Source: Pelodera strongyloides
Lineage: Eukaryota > Nematoda > Chromadorea > Rhabditida > Rhabditidae
Direction: 5' to 3'
Length of the DNA stretch: 64,000 nt
NCBI GenBank assembly: GCA_036852015.1
Contig: JAANDG010000004.1
Location: 844,065-908,064 of the forward strand
In this document: one piece after another, positions 46,180 to 58,440 of the stretch
Numbering within the stretch: the first letter of the stretch is position 1
Layout: the number at the start of each line of letters is the position of its first letter
Notes under the pieces: generated by a model
What the model was told of the DNA's origin: nothing
Databases searched by the model: none
The model's input: only the letters and a program-made list of their open reading frames with translations
Program-made: the position numbers and the translations under genes

Positions 46180-48585
46180 ATGATCAAGCTATTTTTTGTT
46201 CTACAAATATTTTTGGGAAAAAGCTGGACTTTTGCTCCTTTGATACAGCGACAGAATGCTATTATAAACCGAAGCAACACTGATACAGGTTTGTCGTTGA
46301 GCCACTCTTTGCATTATGTTATTATGTTAATTGTGTATCCAACCCTCACCGTGGCAAAAATCCAACCCTCACCGTGGCAAAAATTTAACTTGAAGTTTTT
46401 TTGTATTATGCATACGTGAGCAAGTCCACCATGTGTTCTACTAACCGTATATGCGAATGCAGTAGCCTCCAACATAAATAGCTTACAATTAGAGTCCATG
46501 CGATGCCAAAACATACGAATTTGAGTTTTCGGGGATTACAGCATTTACAGCATTTTACATCTAGCCAGAACAACCTGTTTTCCACTTCATTTCTTTCAAC
46601 TCAGTGCTCATTTGTAATGTCAAATTTCTCTTGCGTGCGTCATTTGTCAAACGAAACAGTGAATGACGGAGCATATGTTTTGTGAGATTGATAGTAATCG
46701 AGCACACAAATATATCAATGTTTGGCTGGTATGTACACAGCAGACCTGATGAACACTGTCAATAAATGTTCCCATATATTAAACGCTCACAGGAATTACA
46801 CATGTCCCGGTTAATCCACTTCAATAGATAAATAATAGTTTACTTTTTTAATCAAAGATGAAGAAAAACCAAAACATTTAATAGTTTCGGAATTCCAAAA
46901 CGAGTCAAAATTTGATTTCTAGTCATTGATCCTCTAAATGAGGTCACTGCGTGGGAGGACGAACAGGAAATGCGTAGGCGGTTGGCAGAACAAGCAGAGG
47001 AAAAGTTCAAACACGAATATCATCATTGGGACAGCACGATAGCGGACAGAAAGTAAACTATTGTAGTTTCACGTACTAAAATGGAACAATTGCTAAGAAA
47101 ACACCTAACCGATAACTTCAGTGCAATTTTTTTCACTATTTATCTTATTATGGGACTTTCTACAAACTATTCTGTAGCTTCATAATTCTGTTCATTCACA
47201 TGATACGTTGGCTTACGTAAATCTTACTTAGGATAAAAGCAAAACGAGATGCGGGAATTTTCTCCGGGCCAGTTGCCACGGCTATTGTCACGGGAATGAT
47301 TGGTGTGTCGTTTTTATAATGCTATGTTTTCTCCTGCTCGCCGTTTTCCTGCTACCTGCATGTCTATGACAGGTAGCCGACATGTAGCAACTACGCCAAC
47401 TACGTTGCGTACAACCTGGGCGCAAAATTGGGTCCTCCACATTGGCGGAATATTTTTGTATTGCGCGATGACTGCGCGAAGTAGAAACTGATAATGCTTG
47501 CTTTAGGAATGACTGCGCGCACTGTGCAAGACTTGGCCAACTTTCATTATTCTGTTTCTGAGGGCGGATGCAAGTAAGTAAATGATTCCTTTTCTTATTG
47601 TTGACTTATTGACATAGTTTTTCACCAGCATATTTTGTGTATAATGCGTCGAATTTCGTCGCGTCGATTGCGTCGAACTGTCAAATAACATTTTTCGTAG
47701 AATCTTCTTGAACGAACTAAACGAGATATGAATGCATTTGTTGCCGTGGAAGAATGCCGTTGTAAATTCTTATGTCGACATATTAAGGCATAAAAGGAGA
47801 TCGTTGAAGTGAACTCATCAATTTAAATATGTATAATTGTCGTTTACAATTCGAATTAGCAATGGAATGCATTCAGCTGGTTTGGAACCGCTCCGATGTG
47901 CAATTACCCTTGTCCTCCAGAATACGATTACATCAGGAAGCATAACGGAAGGTGATTATTAGCCATTGTTGCCAAATTATATAATGGCATGTCATCCTCA
48001 AAGTTTCTGTGAGAACACTGTAGTATTACGATATTACAAGGGCACTTACTTTTGTCCCAATAATTAGTCCTCATTTTTATGTATAAGAATGGTTTATTGG
48101 TTAACAATCAATATAAAGAAAGAACGTCAACCAAACCGAACCCTAAGATACTTCTCTGGAACACGAGAGTGATTACTAAGTACCAACTATATGTGTGTTA
48201 TCAAATGCGCTTAGTGCTAGCGTGATTTGTGATTTTACTGTAATTTTTCGCAAAAACGCGAATATTTACAGGTGTTCGGATTGGTGGATGGCCGGACTTT
48301 GTCAACCTGACGAAAGTTTCGGGAAACCATGCACGACTGTGTTGGGAGGATACTTTTATAAGCGATTTTGCTGCAAGTACGCTAGAGTGATAAGATACTA
48401 ATACTAATGATGCAAGTAAGCTAGAGTGATAAGATACTAATACTAACAATAGGCTTTGATTTTTTTCGGAATCGTTTCTCAAGGTGACCGTTTGCAGATC
48501 GGATCCAATGGAGTGCACCTGGTCCGGGCGGTGGATGGGCGCTAATACGGCACACAATATCTACTGCAGGCAAAGTTATATGTAA
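46180..48585 (+). CDS. Secreted cysteine-rich protein with a WFGTAPxC domain
   Basis: Function unknown; an extracellular role is inferred. Seven exons: 46180-46288, 46923-47052, 47232-47302, 47507-47573, 47877-47951, 48272-48376, 48498-48585, totalling 214 aa, all phases matching. Residues 1-19 (MIKLFFVLQIFLGKSWTFA) form a signal peptide. Next comes a charged helix-like part (WEDEQEMRRRLAEQAEEKF), a small-residue segment (GPVATAIVTGMIG), then a C-terminal domain with ten cysteines: NWFGTAPMCNYPCPPEYDY, RCSDWWMAGLCQ, KPCTTVLGG, FKR-like YKRFCCK, MECTWSG and HNIYCRQ. The pattern 'W.GTAP.C...CP..Y' is one I recall from uncharacterised secreted proteins of nematodes and other invertebrates. The donor of exon 6 lies in a 39-bp tandem duplication. 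The last exon could instead use a GC donor (CTGCAG|gcaaag) and continue. Confidence 0.8.
48372..48449 (+). repeat. 39-bp tandem duplication across a splice donor
   Basis: Copy 1 (48,372-48,410) and copy 2 (48,411-48,449) both read 'tgcaagta' then 'gctagagtgataagatacta'. Copy 1 holds the donor used in the gene model (gtacgc). Copy 2 has a better match to consensus (gtaagc), but using it would put an in-frame stop in the exon. Confidence 0.85.
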
Positions 48586-50546
48586 TCTTACGATTCACTT
48601 GACATTAAGTTCGAGACCTGTGCAAAATTTGGTCACGGTAGAATCTTATGACTTATCGGTTTCGACTGCGGTACAATTGTAGATTGTGTTTCTAGAATAA
48701 CTATCTGCGAATTGGGTACCATGACTACGCCTCTCGTATTCATGGTTTGTTTTGTTGCATTTTGATTCCTAATCAGCAGGTTAATTTTTTTGTTGGCTTT
48801 ATCAGTGTTCAATTCTGAATTTTTGAATTTAGATATGATAATTCTCAAGGGCGATGCGGCTCGCTTGATTGCTCGATAAATCACAAAAATTTCAAGGTAC
48901 CCATTATTTTCCGCTACATATTCAAAGAAATCGACCTAGCTTCCACAGATGCAGTGACCGCTTATCTTGAAGCGGACGGGTGGAAACGACTGTGTTTCAT
49001 TTTGAACTAGAAACGAGTGTGTCAACAGGTAACAGGTCGCATTTGAGTTGCAAAGATCAATTTTCTCTTGCATCAAATGTGATTTTTGTCAATTAACTGA
49101 GTTTTATAGGCGACAAATGTGACGGAAATTACCGGTGATCGCTGTGATCGTCTGGACCTATTCGGCCTACAAGTACATTAATTTGTATTTATGTAGACTT
49201 TATTTTCCTTATTTTTATTTTCCAAGAAAAGGCGCACAGTAAAAGAAAAAAGAACTTTCAAAATTCAAAAACTAGAGAGAAGTTATAAATATGGTTGTAC
49301 GAGCGAATGTGGATAAGTCATGTACAATAAGAATTATTAATTCGAAAATGCCCAGTGTCTGCAGGAGAATCTAATCTCATAAGAATATAATACGCAACCA
49401 ACAAGAGATTCAATAATCAATAATGTAACTAGCTTCCTATGATATTTTAGGGAAAAGCTACCTGCGGCTATATCGCCTGGTACGGTGAAGACGGAAGTAT
49501 TGTTAACAGTTGGTATAAGACGCGATAGTTGGCCGGCACTATAACTGCCACTAATTTTTACTTTTGCCAAACATTTTGTGTCGCAATCAGTTTTTTTGGC
49601 TGACATACAGAGTACAGTAAGTAGTCGAATGGGTTTACCCGCCCAGCATTCAAGAAACATTCGGGAAGTATATGTCGTGTGCAGTCTTGATTGTTGTGTA
49701 ATTGATTCATCGATCAACTTGAGCGTATCGACGCGTAACTTTTATCGGAAATCACAATGTCAATCCAATAACAAAACGATTCTAAAATCACAATAACGAT
49801 TATCATTAGTTATTCGCTCTGATTATTAATTCACTTACATTTTATTACAAAGTTTCATTGCTTCTCATACTCCATGTGCCTAACTATACATGTAGCTCAT
49901 TAAAATGATTCCATTGACGGGTTGCATATTTATAAACTTATTGTTCGTAAGCTCACAAATAAAAAATTTTCTTATTGAGTTGCAACACAACATTCCTAGG
50001 ATAGAAAAATTAAGCAAATATCTTAGTGTGACAACTTCTTTCTTAACAAATGACCCGTATTATGTCCAAGACAAGAGAGAACGTATTTAGGAGTTGTTCA
50101 AAACTTTAAAGGAAAACTCGACTTTCGTTAACTGCAATTCTATATCGTGCAATTCCTCCAATGAACTGCGATGGCCGATTGAAGTGTACTGTATGCCTTC
50201 CTGAAGAAAATAAACAAACAATGTTTGCTCCCTCCCCCGGGTTTGTGCGTCGTATTCCTATTCATGATTACGTAATAACGCTCACGACGCGGGTTCGTGC
50301 CTGGCCCGTGATAACTTTGAAACCACCACCCGGCGAGCAAATCATGGGCGATACCTCCTTGCTCTATCCCGAAGACGTCTAGTAATTTGTCATCTTGAAC
50401 TCGTCGCCTGCGGCCCAGAACCTCTGCGGAACATGCCATAGCGAATATTGAAACCGATTCTACCACCCTTGCACCGGTATTGTACCACCATTGAATAACG
50501 GTGCAGTGCAGGCTCTTGAAGCGGGATTGAAACCCCGAATACTCAC
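48586..50546. other. Unassigned stretch with possible exon fragments
   Basis: No confident gene. Two segments look exon-like in isolation. On plus, 48,899-49,010 reads VPIIFRYIFKEIDLAS then DAVTAYLEADGWKRL after an acceptor-like aaatttcaag and ends with a stop. On minus, about 49,606-49,463 reads KKTDCDTKCLAKVKISGSYS between tatgtcag and GCAG|gtagct. Neither joins in phase to a neighbour. The region 50,140-50,546 may hold the decayed 3' end of the ABC pseudogene. Confidence 0.3.
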
Positions 50547-51867
50547 CGTCTTGATCAGCTCGTATATCGTCGTCTGCATAACAGATCCTAAACTTCTTGT
50601 GGCTTCGTCGAGTATTACAATTTCTGGACGCCGAAATAGTAGTCGACATATCGTTGTGCTTCCCCTGGAGACAACATGTCCTGCAAAGAGACAACGACAA
50701 CACAATCCAAGACAGTACAATGGGACAGCAATTATCAAAACATCGTGTCAAAAACCAATCCGCTCTGACAACAAGAGCTCAAATTTCAGATACAAACATG
50801 ACAAATCAACTCACCCAAACGGAATGATGTCCGGAAAAGTGATTTGCTGCCTCAGAGACAGACCTCCTGTTGGTAAATATGAACGTTGTGGAAAGAACAT
50901 ATAGAAATCGGGTGGACGCAATATTTCACATGGCCTTCAAAATTATTTTTGATAGAATAGCGGATGTAAAGGTAAGAAACTGTAGTATGCACTTCTTCTA
51001 TATATTGAGTATGACAATAAGTTCTGAACAGTAGGAGCTCGGTGGAGCTTAACATGCTAGGTGTTAGGCTTAAAGAGTTGAAGGATTTACTCGGCCCCGT
51101 CTCGACCACACGTAATAAATTAGTGGCGACCACCAATGATATGTATTACATACATTATTGTGTGAATTAAAAAAAAAACTACGGTCCAAAAAATCAGAGT
51201 CAACTAACCGTCCAACGTGGGCCAGAGCCCGGAAACGCGCAAGAGAGATTATTTGCCAATACCACTAGCTCCAGATATGAGCACATTTTTTGCAACAGGT
51301 ATTTGGACAGAAAGTCCCGAATTGTAAATACAATGAAGAATCAGAAACGTATATTGCTTTCTAGTGCTTTTACAGATTTTATATTTATGTTTATGGCGAT
51401 GTTGCATTCTGATAATCTAAGAGAGGAGAAGGTTTAGGAATTTAAGATTGTTCGAATAATAGGAAATAAATAGTAGATCATGATTCCAAGCTAGATACTA
51501 GTCCAAACATTTACTCTAAAAGAAATCCCGTCTAGCCTAGTCATATTGTATTTAGTGTAATATTCAAATAAACATGACAAGTGCACCTCTAATCAGGTCC
51601 TTTCGTAGCTCCCTGGAGTTTTTGTAAGACAAATTTTCTATTTGAATGATACACTTATTGTGCTCTTCCAAGTTCACTTTCGAGTTTCCATTCTCCATGT
51701 TTATATCATACGGTACATTAGAAAGAAAACCGTTCTCCTGTGGACTGTTTCCTTTGATGCTACAGTAGTGTACGAGGTCTGCCACACTGAATTTATTCAC
51801 TCTCATGGTGATTTGTTCGATAAAATGAGCCAGTTGGAAGTTGAAGTTGTTGTTCACCGAAGAAAAT
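50547..51867 (-). pseudogene. ABC half-transporter (ABCD-like) pseudogene, nucleotide-binding domain
   Basis: Relic of an ATP-binding cassette protein; ABCD (peroxisomal/lysosomal half-transporter) is the best family guess. Pieces on minus, in order: 51867-51587 ending IQIENLSYKNSRELRKDLI; 51316-51209 with Walker A, LSVQIPVAKNVLISGASGIGK then SLLRVSGLWP; about 50,936-50,815 with YMFFPQRSYLPTGG and LRQQITFPD (Q-loop region); and 50680-50547 with LSPGEAQR (signature) and RRPEIVILDEATRSL (Walker B and D-loop). Lesions: the acceptor of the Walker A exon reads GG where AG is expected (about 51,317); a TAA stop at 51,249-51,251 replaces the Ser/Thr codon after Walker A Lys; one base is missing near 50,650 between the signature and Walker B; and the junction phases of the last pieces disagree. 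No transmembrane exons are recognisable upstream. Non-functional. Confidence 0.83.
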
Positions 51868-52013
51868 CTTATTATATAAAAGAGTAACTGTAGCGTAATT
51901 TGCATACCGATGTGCGTTACGGAAATGCAAATTTCGTTTTCTTATTATATAAAAGAGTAACTGTAGCGTAATTTGCATACCGATGTGCGTTACGGAAATG
52001 CAAATTTCGTTTT
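51868..52013. repeat. 73-bp perfect tandem duplication
   Basis: Two identical copies, 51,868-51,940 and 51,941-52,013, starting 'cttattatataaaagagtaa' and containing 'gcgttacggaaatgcaaatt'. Copy 1 abuts the acceptor of the first ABC pseudogene exon. Confidence 0.9.
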
Positions 52014-52144
52014 CGGGTATAAAAAGAGTTTCGCAGCTCAATATCGAAGTATGCATATGCAATTGTTTCCTTTATGTGAATTTCTTATGATACGTTTGAA
52101 GCTTTGCATATAAGTATGCCCATGCTAAATCAATCATGTTTCCA

Positions 52145-52620
52145 TGTAACTCGCCTCAGGCGGCGTGACCCGACTGATATAATATAAAGAACTATATTCC
52201 TTAGGGTTTAAAATTTAGTTGATTTATTCATTACCAGACGGCTATCGCCGCCTGAGGCGATATCTCCTTTATAGCCGATAAATCGACTGTTTTTAAATAA
52301 ACAGCCAGCTCGGCAACACTCGTTGGTAAATCAGTTTTGTACCGTTGCGTAGCCCTTCCTCTCGTTGTCTATCCGCACTCGTTGTCTGCTCTCTAGGTGT
52401 CTGCAGTCCTTTTTTCTATGGCGATTCTTTACTGAGTATACTCTCTCATTCGTAATGCTACAACTGTGTTATAACATACGCAAATTAAAAGAATTATTAG
52501 GACCAAATTGGTGTAACTACGGTATTCATATACGATGAGCCGATGAGCCCGTCGGAAAAAGTTTCCCGGGGATAATTTCGATAAAATTTAGTTTATTAGA
52601 TAAATAAATACTCTTAATAA
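52145..52620. repeat. Repeat fragments
   Basis: Contains inverted 'cgcctcaggcggcgtg' (52,152) and 'acggctatcgccgcctgaggcg' (52,242), related to 21,276-21,304. From about 52,320 to 52,620 it matches, in reverse, the central part of the T6 element at 60,290-60,420 ('cttcctctcgttgtctatccgc', 'cgtcggaaaaagttt'). No gene. Confidence 0.5.
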
Positions 52621-52631
52621 AAGATAAAATA

Positions 52632-52643
52632 AAAAAAAAAAAA

Positions 52644-52674
<31 letters not shown>
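52632..52674. repeat. Poly(A) tracts
   Basis: Two A-runs of about 18 and 25 bases separated by 'ctt'. Possibly the tail of a retroposed sequence, but nothing identifiable precedes them. Confidence 0.6.
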
Positions 52675-52679
52675 CCACG

Positions 52680-54670
52680 CACCTCAAAAATAAACACCCC
52701 ATAAAGCAAATAAGAAAATGGAATCTTCGCCGATCAAGCAGATATAACACTCTACAAACACCCTTTGCAACATGAAAAACACTCGCATTAGAAATTTTCT
52801 CCGAAAGTATCCAGCCAAAATATTGGTATGATTTGAATCGCGTAACTCAGCACCGCTCCGTAGTAGTCAAAGAAGTTCTGAAGAAGTGAACGAACCAATT
52901 TTCAAAGAAACTTTTTGGAAATGCTTGCAGTAATCTTGCCCACCATTCTTGTGAAGGGAAGTATTTTGTGGCTTTTTCATCTGCAATACTCTGGCTCGGA
53001 GGCTGGACGGACGCTAGACAATTAGATAACATATTTTGTTTCTTCCATCCAAAACAAAAAAAAAGCGAACGAGGAACACTAACATTGCAATGGAAACCTC
53101 CACAAGACAAGAATTGTCTGTTTTTTCAAAAGTCCGTCGAGGATACGGTCACTTTCGCTCTGCTCGAACTTTTCGCTACGGTAGAACGCACACTCTTCAG
53201 CATGCACTCGAACGGATACATGCTTGAATCTAAAAAAAGTGTTGCACGATATGAGGCTTAGCTAGCAGTCCTTTACGAACGCGATCGTTGAAGCATGCAC
53301 TTCAATTCAAGTACTCTACCAGCACACCCTTGCAAATATTAAAACAGAGTATTATATAACAATTTGTATAGTTAAAAAAAAAACTAATTCCAAACCTTAA
53401 ATTTCCTTCTTCTCGATCGGCGCTCCCCGCCCACCTTGTAACTGGCCTTATAAGGAAAAGTTGGCAGCTGAACCGAGGAAAAAATAACCGTATATTATAG
53501 CCACACCAAGTCCACCGGCCCTAAAACAATAAATTTTTCCATAATTGGGTTTGCAAGTATGCCAAAAACCGTGCGTTTTCCTTGCAAGTATCAATTCGCA
53601 AAATCGTGTGCAATTTACCATAATTTTGCGTAAGTATTGATACATCCGCACTATAGAAAATCCGCCATCAAAGCGTGGAGAGACATTTTTTGTTGAACAA
53701 ATGGCCCCGTCTCGATCGGTCGTAAAAACTGTCTGTAGATATTCTCGTGCAGTGTCAATATACCATATACGGTAAATTGTTCAATACTTGCAAGGAAAAT
53801 CGGCCATCCTTGCAAACCCCATAAAGAGTCACAATATACTTACACCTTTCCCTTTGTAACATTGAACGCCTTTTTTTTAAGATTTCAACTATTCATTCGT
53901 TTGAATACTATTTGTTCAATTACAGTTGATTAACTAACTAATGAAGCCATCTCTATCTAAAAACATTATTTTTGTCTCGTTAGTCACTGATCCGCCTTTA
54001 ATTACAGTCACGCAGTGATAATATCTTATTGTTAGGGAATAAAAAATTTTTACGAGTTGTTTACCCTCTCTCCCACGCCCACCCTCCGCTCTGTCTTGCG
54101 AAAATAAAACTATAATTCTTTACCACTAGTGAACAAATTAATGAACAATGAAAACAAAAGAAGAAAACACCGGGTTTACAAAATTCTTACGGGTTATCAA
54201 TTCCGTGCTGATCTGACATATTCAGCTAGTAGTAATTCCTATTTGAATAATACAGATCATGAATCGATGTCATTATGTTTCTTCTCATCGACAAAAACAG
54301 ACACCAAGCGAATAGAGTTACGGCGGCCATTACCTATAATTATGAAGGAAATGAAGTTATATTATATTTTTCGCAGTTTATTCAATAGAAGTGGGGCACT
54401 TCCTTTTTTTATTTTACAAATCGAATGCGCTACGTTCTTGAGCACCCACACGCGCAACCACCTCCAGCCCCAAAAGGCTGTGCGCGCGTGGTTTTCCGCG
54501 TAAAAGGATGTGCGCGCACTGTTTTCCGCTAATTCCGAGACCGGGGATAGGGTCCCGCGCGGAATACGCAGCGGAGTTCTCTGAAGCGCGTCGCGGTCTT
54601 TCAATACTAGTATCGATCTAGCAAACGTACTAATTTGCTCACAGGCGCAGTGATATTCAGTTTTCATGTG
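52680..54670. other. Intergenic DNA without recognised genes
   Basis: No family-like protein on either strand. Short frames at 52,847-53,261 overlap on both strands with no splice support. 53,540-53,830 repeats 'ttgcaagtat'-type sequence several times in both orientations. Confidence 0.35.
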
Positions 54671-54679
54671 GATCCGCCG

Positions 54680-54761
54680 AGTGCCACATGGCCGAGTGGT
54701 CTAAGGCGCTGGTTTCAGGGTAAATTCCTGAGTGAATTTGCAGGTTCGATCCCACTTCACT
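54680..54761 (+). tRNA. tRNA-Leu-like sequence, degenerate
   Basis: A box TGGCCGAGTGGTCTAAGGCG, an anticodon-loop candidate ttCAGg (CAG, leucine), a long variable arm and B box GGTTCGATCC are all spaced as in tRNA-Leu. The acceptor stem ends do not pair and the anticodon stem is poor, so it is likely a pseudogene. It is followed by an inverted repeat of 'gcgcggacgcgcgc' (54,860-54,945). Confidence 0.4.
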
Positions 54762-54769
54762 TGGGTACA

Positions 54770-57750
54770 TTTGTCTTGCGAAAGTGGGTGTTACATAAGT
54801 ATATGTGATACGTTCTGGCAGTGCACACTACGATCTATTTTGCTTTCTAGCGAGGTAACCGCGCGGACGCGCGCACTGCTTGTCCCCGGTGCACACCTGC
54901 GACACTGCACCGCGCGGTAAAACGTAAGCGCGTCCGCGCGCCTAGCGACCAGAGCGATGAGCACAAGTATCAGTATAGAAACATTTATAAGATTGGGCTA
55001 AGCGATAATCGATAATTGACCTTCAATTTGTACTGTCCAGTGTACATTAGTGATGCCTCGATAAAAGTGTTCCACACAGCGCTTTGGTCTCGTGAAACGA
55101 AATTGTTGCAAAAATTCCACAATAATTCCCCCCCCCCCCCCCTTAAAGTGACTTGTATGTGATGAATTCATCTAAAACTGTTTTTTTTTTCATTCTTCGA
55201 TGAATACTGAATTTATTTATGTTTTTGACCGTGGAATAATACGTGCTCGCAGACAGGTTTTTTTTCGTATCAATGTATAGAGTTTCTATAGATAGAAACT
55301 ACAGTATAGAGGGCTTATTATTTTGTACCGCTGCAGCTATTTCCTCTTCATTCGTAATCAGTATAAAAAACTCTTTGTTTGCCATAAAATTCATAAAAAG
55401 CGTCTGCGAACACGTATTGTTTCCTGGTGAGGACGAAGGCAAATTAGGATTAGTTTGCCTTTTCATCAAATTATATAGGTATTTTCTCCTTCTCAAACAA
55501 TAAAACACTTTCACCTAAAACAGTTCCTTACTTCCAACTGCAAATACCAGTGTCAGAACGGTAACCAAATTGCGTTGAACTTTGCTGAATATAGTAAAGG
55601 CGTAAGCGTCCTCAACGCATATAAAAAACCAAAACCAAACGTAAATTCTCTGGTTTTTGATGTCAAATACACCATCTGAATCTGAAACAATAACATGAAT
55701 ACATAGAATAATTTTTGGATAACTGTTCATGAATAGAATAAAGGAATAAGCGATATATGGCAGAAAATTATGCGAACAGCTAGGATAGTATGAACTATAT
55801 TTTACGACCCCATTTTAATGGAAAACCATGGTGTGTGTGCGTTTGCGGGTGTCAGGACTACGTCACTCGGGAGTCGGGACTCGGGACCGGTCTTCCATGT
55901 GTATAGTTGTTCCGCGTACCGCGCAACTCGAATCACATCTCATTCCGCGATACGCGAAATCTAAATCATATCCCTGCCACCGTAACCCCAACCCGCGAGA
56001 ACATCCATTCCAAGAACCTGCACATCAAAGCTAAATTTCCTGCTGGCCCAAAAGGACTTTCATTATCGCTGTGTGGAGCTGGGCGGATGGTCGGATGATG
56101 GATCCCGCTCTCTGACTGAAGGATTCTTCTAATGTTGGAGAAGACTGATGTCTTCACTTTGTGAAGCACCTCCCTGGACATCTCCTTGATTCTCTCTCGC
56201 GTATTGATTCGTGTACCCATCCTGTGGACCATTACTCAGGTAAATTTGATTCTTCATTTGCTTTCTGTTTTAATCACACTTAGGTATAGTCCCGTGCTGG
56301 TCTATCTAATTGATCTATATACTTGAGATCAAGAGAATATATTGAAATGGGCCCAATTTCAGTTACTCTCGCTCGAATGCCAGGTTCATGGTTTTCCACC
56401 GTGGATGCTCACGATGTTCTTATCTAAATCTTATTATTCTTAAATAAATGATTGTTGTTATGCTGTCTTGGTTTGGTTGCTGGTCTTTACATATTTGGTT
56501 TCTCTTTTGGAAATTCTTCTGGTTTCTTTTGCTCGGCTGATGTGGCAACTTCCATTGGGAGAGGACAGCCCGAACAATAGTCTTGTACAAGATATGTCAA
56601 TTCCTTTCTTGACACCCCCGATGTTTTGGAAACACTCTTGGGGATTTTTATGGGGAACAACTATTTCAAAAAGGTTTGTACTTAAACTCAAGTAAATAAA
56701 ATGAAAAATATCACTGAACTGCGCGCTGCACAGGAAAGCGAAACAAATGCAGACAGAAAAAAAACCGTCGTTGGCCTGTCATCCCGTTTTTACGTTTTTT
56801 TTTTCCGAGAAGACCGTCTTTTGACTGGTTCGTGGCACCATCACGACGGTTTTCGATAAAACTTGGTCACCAGATGGTCGCGAAGTGGTCACCTAATGGT
56901 CAGGCCCACGAAAAACCTGTGACCAGTCGCCAAATGGGTTCACCCATTTATTATATCACAAAGATGCGTACAGAAACATATAAGAAATAAATACAATTAA
57001 GACATCAAATTAAGAAATAAATACAATTAAGACATCAAAACGGTAATAAGGGACATGTGCAAAGGTAAGCCGAAATTATGGGGCATCGAACAAAGGTAAT
57101 TAGTCGAAACTGTAAAACGTGCACAGACCCAGTGTAACGTCAGTGGCTAAATTCATCGAAAGAACTAGGCGCATTACTTGCATTTATAACTGTGACACGT
57201 GTGAGAGTGAATTGACTGTGTATTGTGTTTTGGTTTCGAAACTTCTATAGACTCTTTGTTTCCATTTTCACGGACAAGTAGTCTTTTTAAAAACAAGCAA
57301 ATAAAGTTGTTTTTAACCCATTATAGTAGATAAAATACGATGTATTACATGTTGAATTACACGGACAATGTTATGTTATAACAAGCCGCGCAGGGTAGTA
57401 TATAGTATGTATGTTCTCACGGGGAATATGTATGTGAGAAGTCAAGAACACTGATGATTCTGATACACGCAAATGTGCAACTCAATGATAAATATGAATG
57501 CTCCGAAATATTGAACTGAACCTAGAACTACTAGGCGGTCAGACATTACCAAGACCTGCTCTGTATACTGGACGGTGCTATGAAGCGGAAATGTGCTGTT
57601 GACCGCCTTTTGGTCAAGCTTCAAAGAAACCGAATGATAAGGCAAACTGTGTTATCGGTCCTTTATTTTATCATTATATAGTAGCACAAACAAAATGTAA
57701 CCTCAAACGCAGACGCAGCGCATACACTAGCCAGAACGCTGTTTTTTCAT
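54770..57750. other. Intergenic DNA with uncertain minus-strand frames
   Basis: No confident gene. Contains a C-run at 55,128-55,142. Two minus-strand frames, 55,514-55,299 and 55,682-55,560, are bounded by acceptor-like sites (ctgttttag, attgtttcag) and include YVWFWFFICV, faintly like an innexin or other membrane helix, but nothing upstream supports it. 55,966-56,232 and 56,458-56,691 (minus) are also open without family features. 56,760-56,950 holds the dispersed repeat seen at 1-960. Confidence 0.3.
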
Positions 57751-57754
57751 TGTT

Positions 57755-58184
57755 TTAAAGGATCGCAGTCACTACAAATTCGTATTTTTTATTCGCTTTT
57801 CATTAATTGTTCAAGTATGTGAAGAAAACGACGATTCCAGCGCCAAAGTACGGCAAAACGAACTCAGGGAGAGAAATCCCTGTTTATGACTTTTACTTAT
57901 ATACCGTAGTTTATAATTGCCCGTATAGAGTTTCATAATAAATACCCTGCAGTGATAAACCACGCGCCAGGTGTAACACTGCAGGCTGTTCACTCTCCAA
58001 GTACCCCTGGCAATTGCATATATGCACGGCGTCGGTCATTTATCAAAACTCATTCTCATTGATTTCTCTCCCTGAGTTCCATTTTATGTGGATTTTTATG
58101 GGCTGCAAATTGTTTTATAAATCTGCTTGCATCTAATAAAAATCGAATAAAAAAGTTGATTTTGAAGTGACTGCCTTCCTTTAA
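57755..58184. mobile_element. T10 palindromic TTAA element inside a T7 fragment
   Basis: Ends TTTAAAGGATCGCAGTCACT and mirror 'gaagtgactgccttcctttaa'. It splits a T7 sequence exactly at the TTAA of 'cattgttttaagtaaaataaacgatga', which is uninterrupted in the T7 copy near 42,258. Confidence 0.87.
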
Positions 58185-58440
58185 GTAAAATAAACGATGA
58201 AGACTACAGTTTATTTTGCTCAAAACAGTGTGTTTCAGCCATATCTCTTAGCTTCCTTAGTTTATCTTGCAGTACAACTTTATCGGAAGGTCGATCAATA
58301 CTCACCTTTTTGTACCTAATATCTTCCCTAGGGAATAATTCAAGGAATATTTTTTATGCTCTTTGTTTAAGTTTTCCTTTGTACAATCAAACTAAAGCAT
58401 AAAAACAAGGTGATTTTGTAGTGAACCCATCCCTTTAATA
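58185..58440. repeat. T7 right half
   Basis: Continues T7 from 'aagtaaaataaacgatga' to the intact right end 'gtgaacccatccctttaa'. The left arm is missing beyond about 57,727, so this T7 copy was already truncated or has since been deleted. Confidence 0.8.

Noticed and set aside
52847..53261. Overlapping open frames on both strands
   Set aside because: Overlap on opposite strands, no conserved motif, no splice phase partner.
55299..55730. Innexin-like membrane exon (YVWFWFFICV) on the minus strand
   Set aside because: Resemblance is limited to one aromatic stretch; no second conserved innexin motif (such as the extracellular cysteines) lies upstream in phase.
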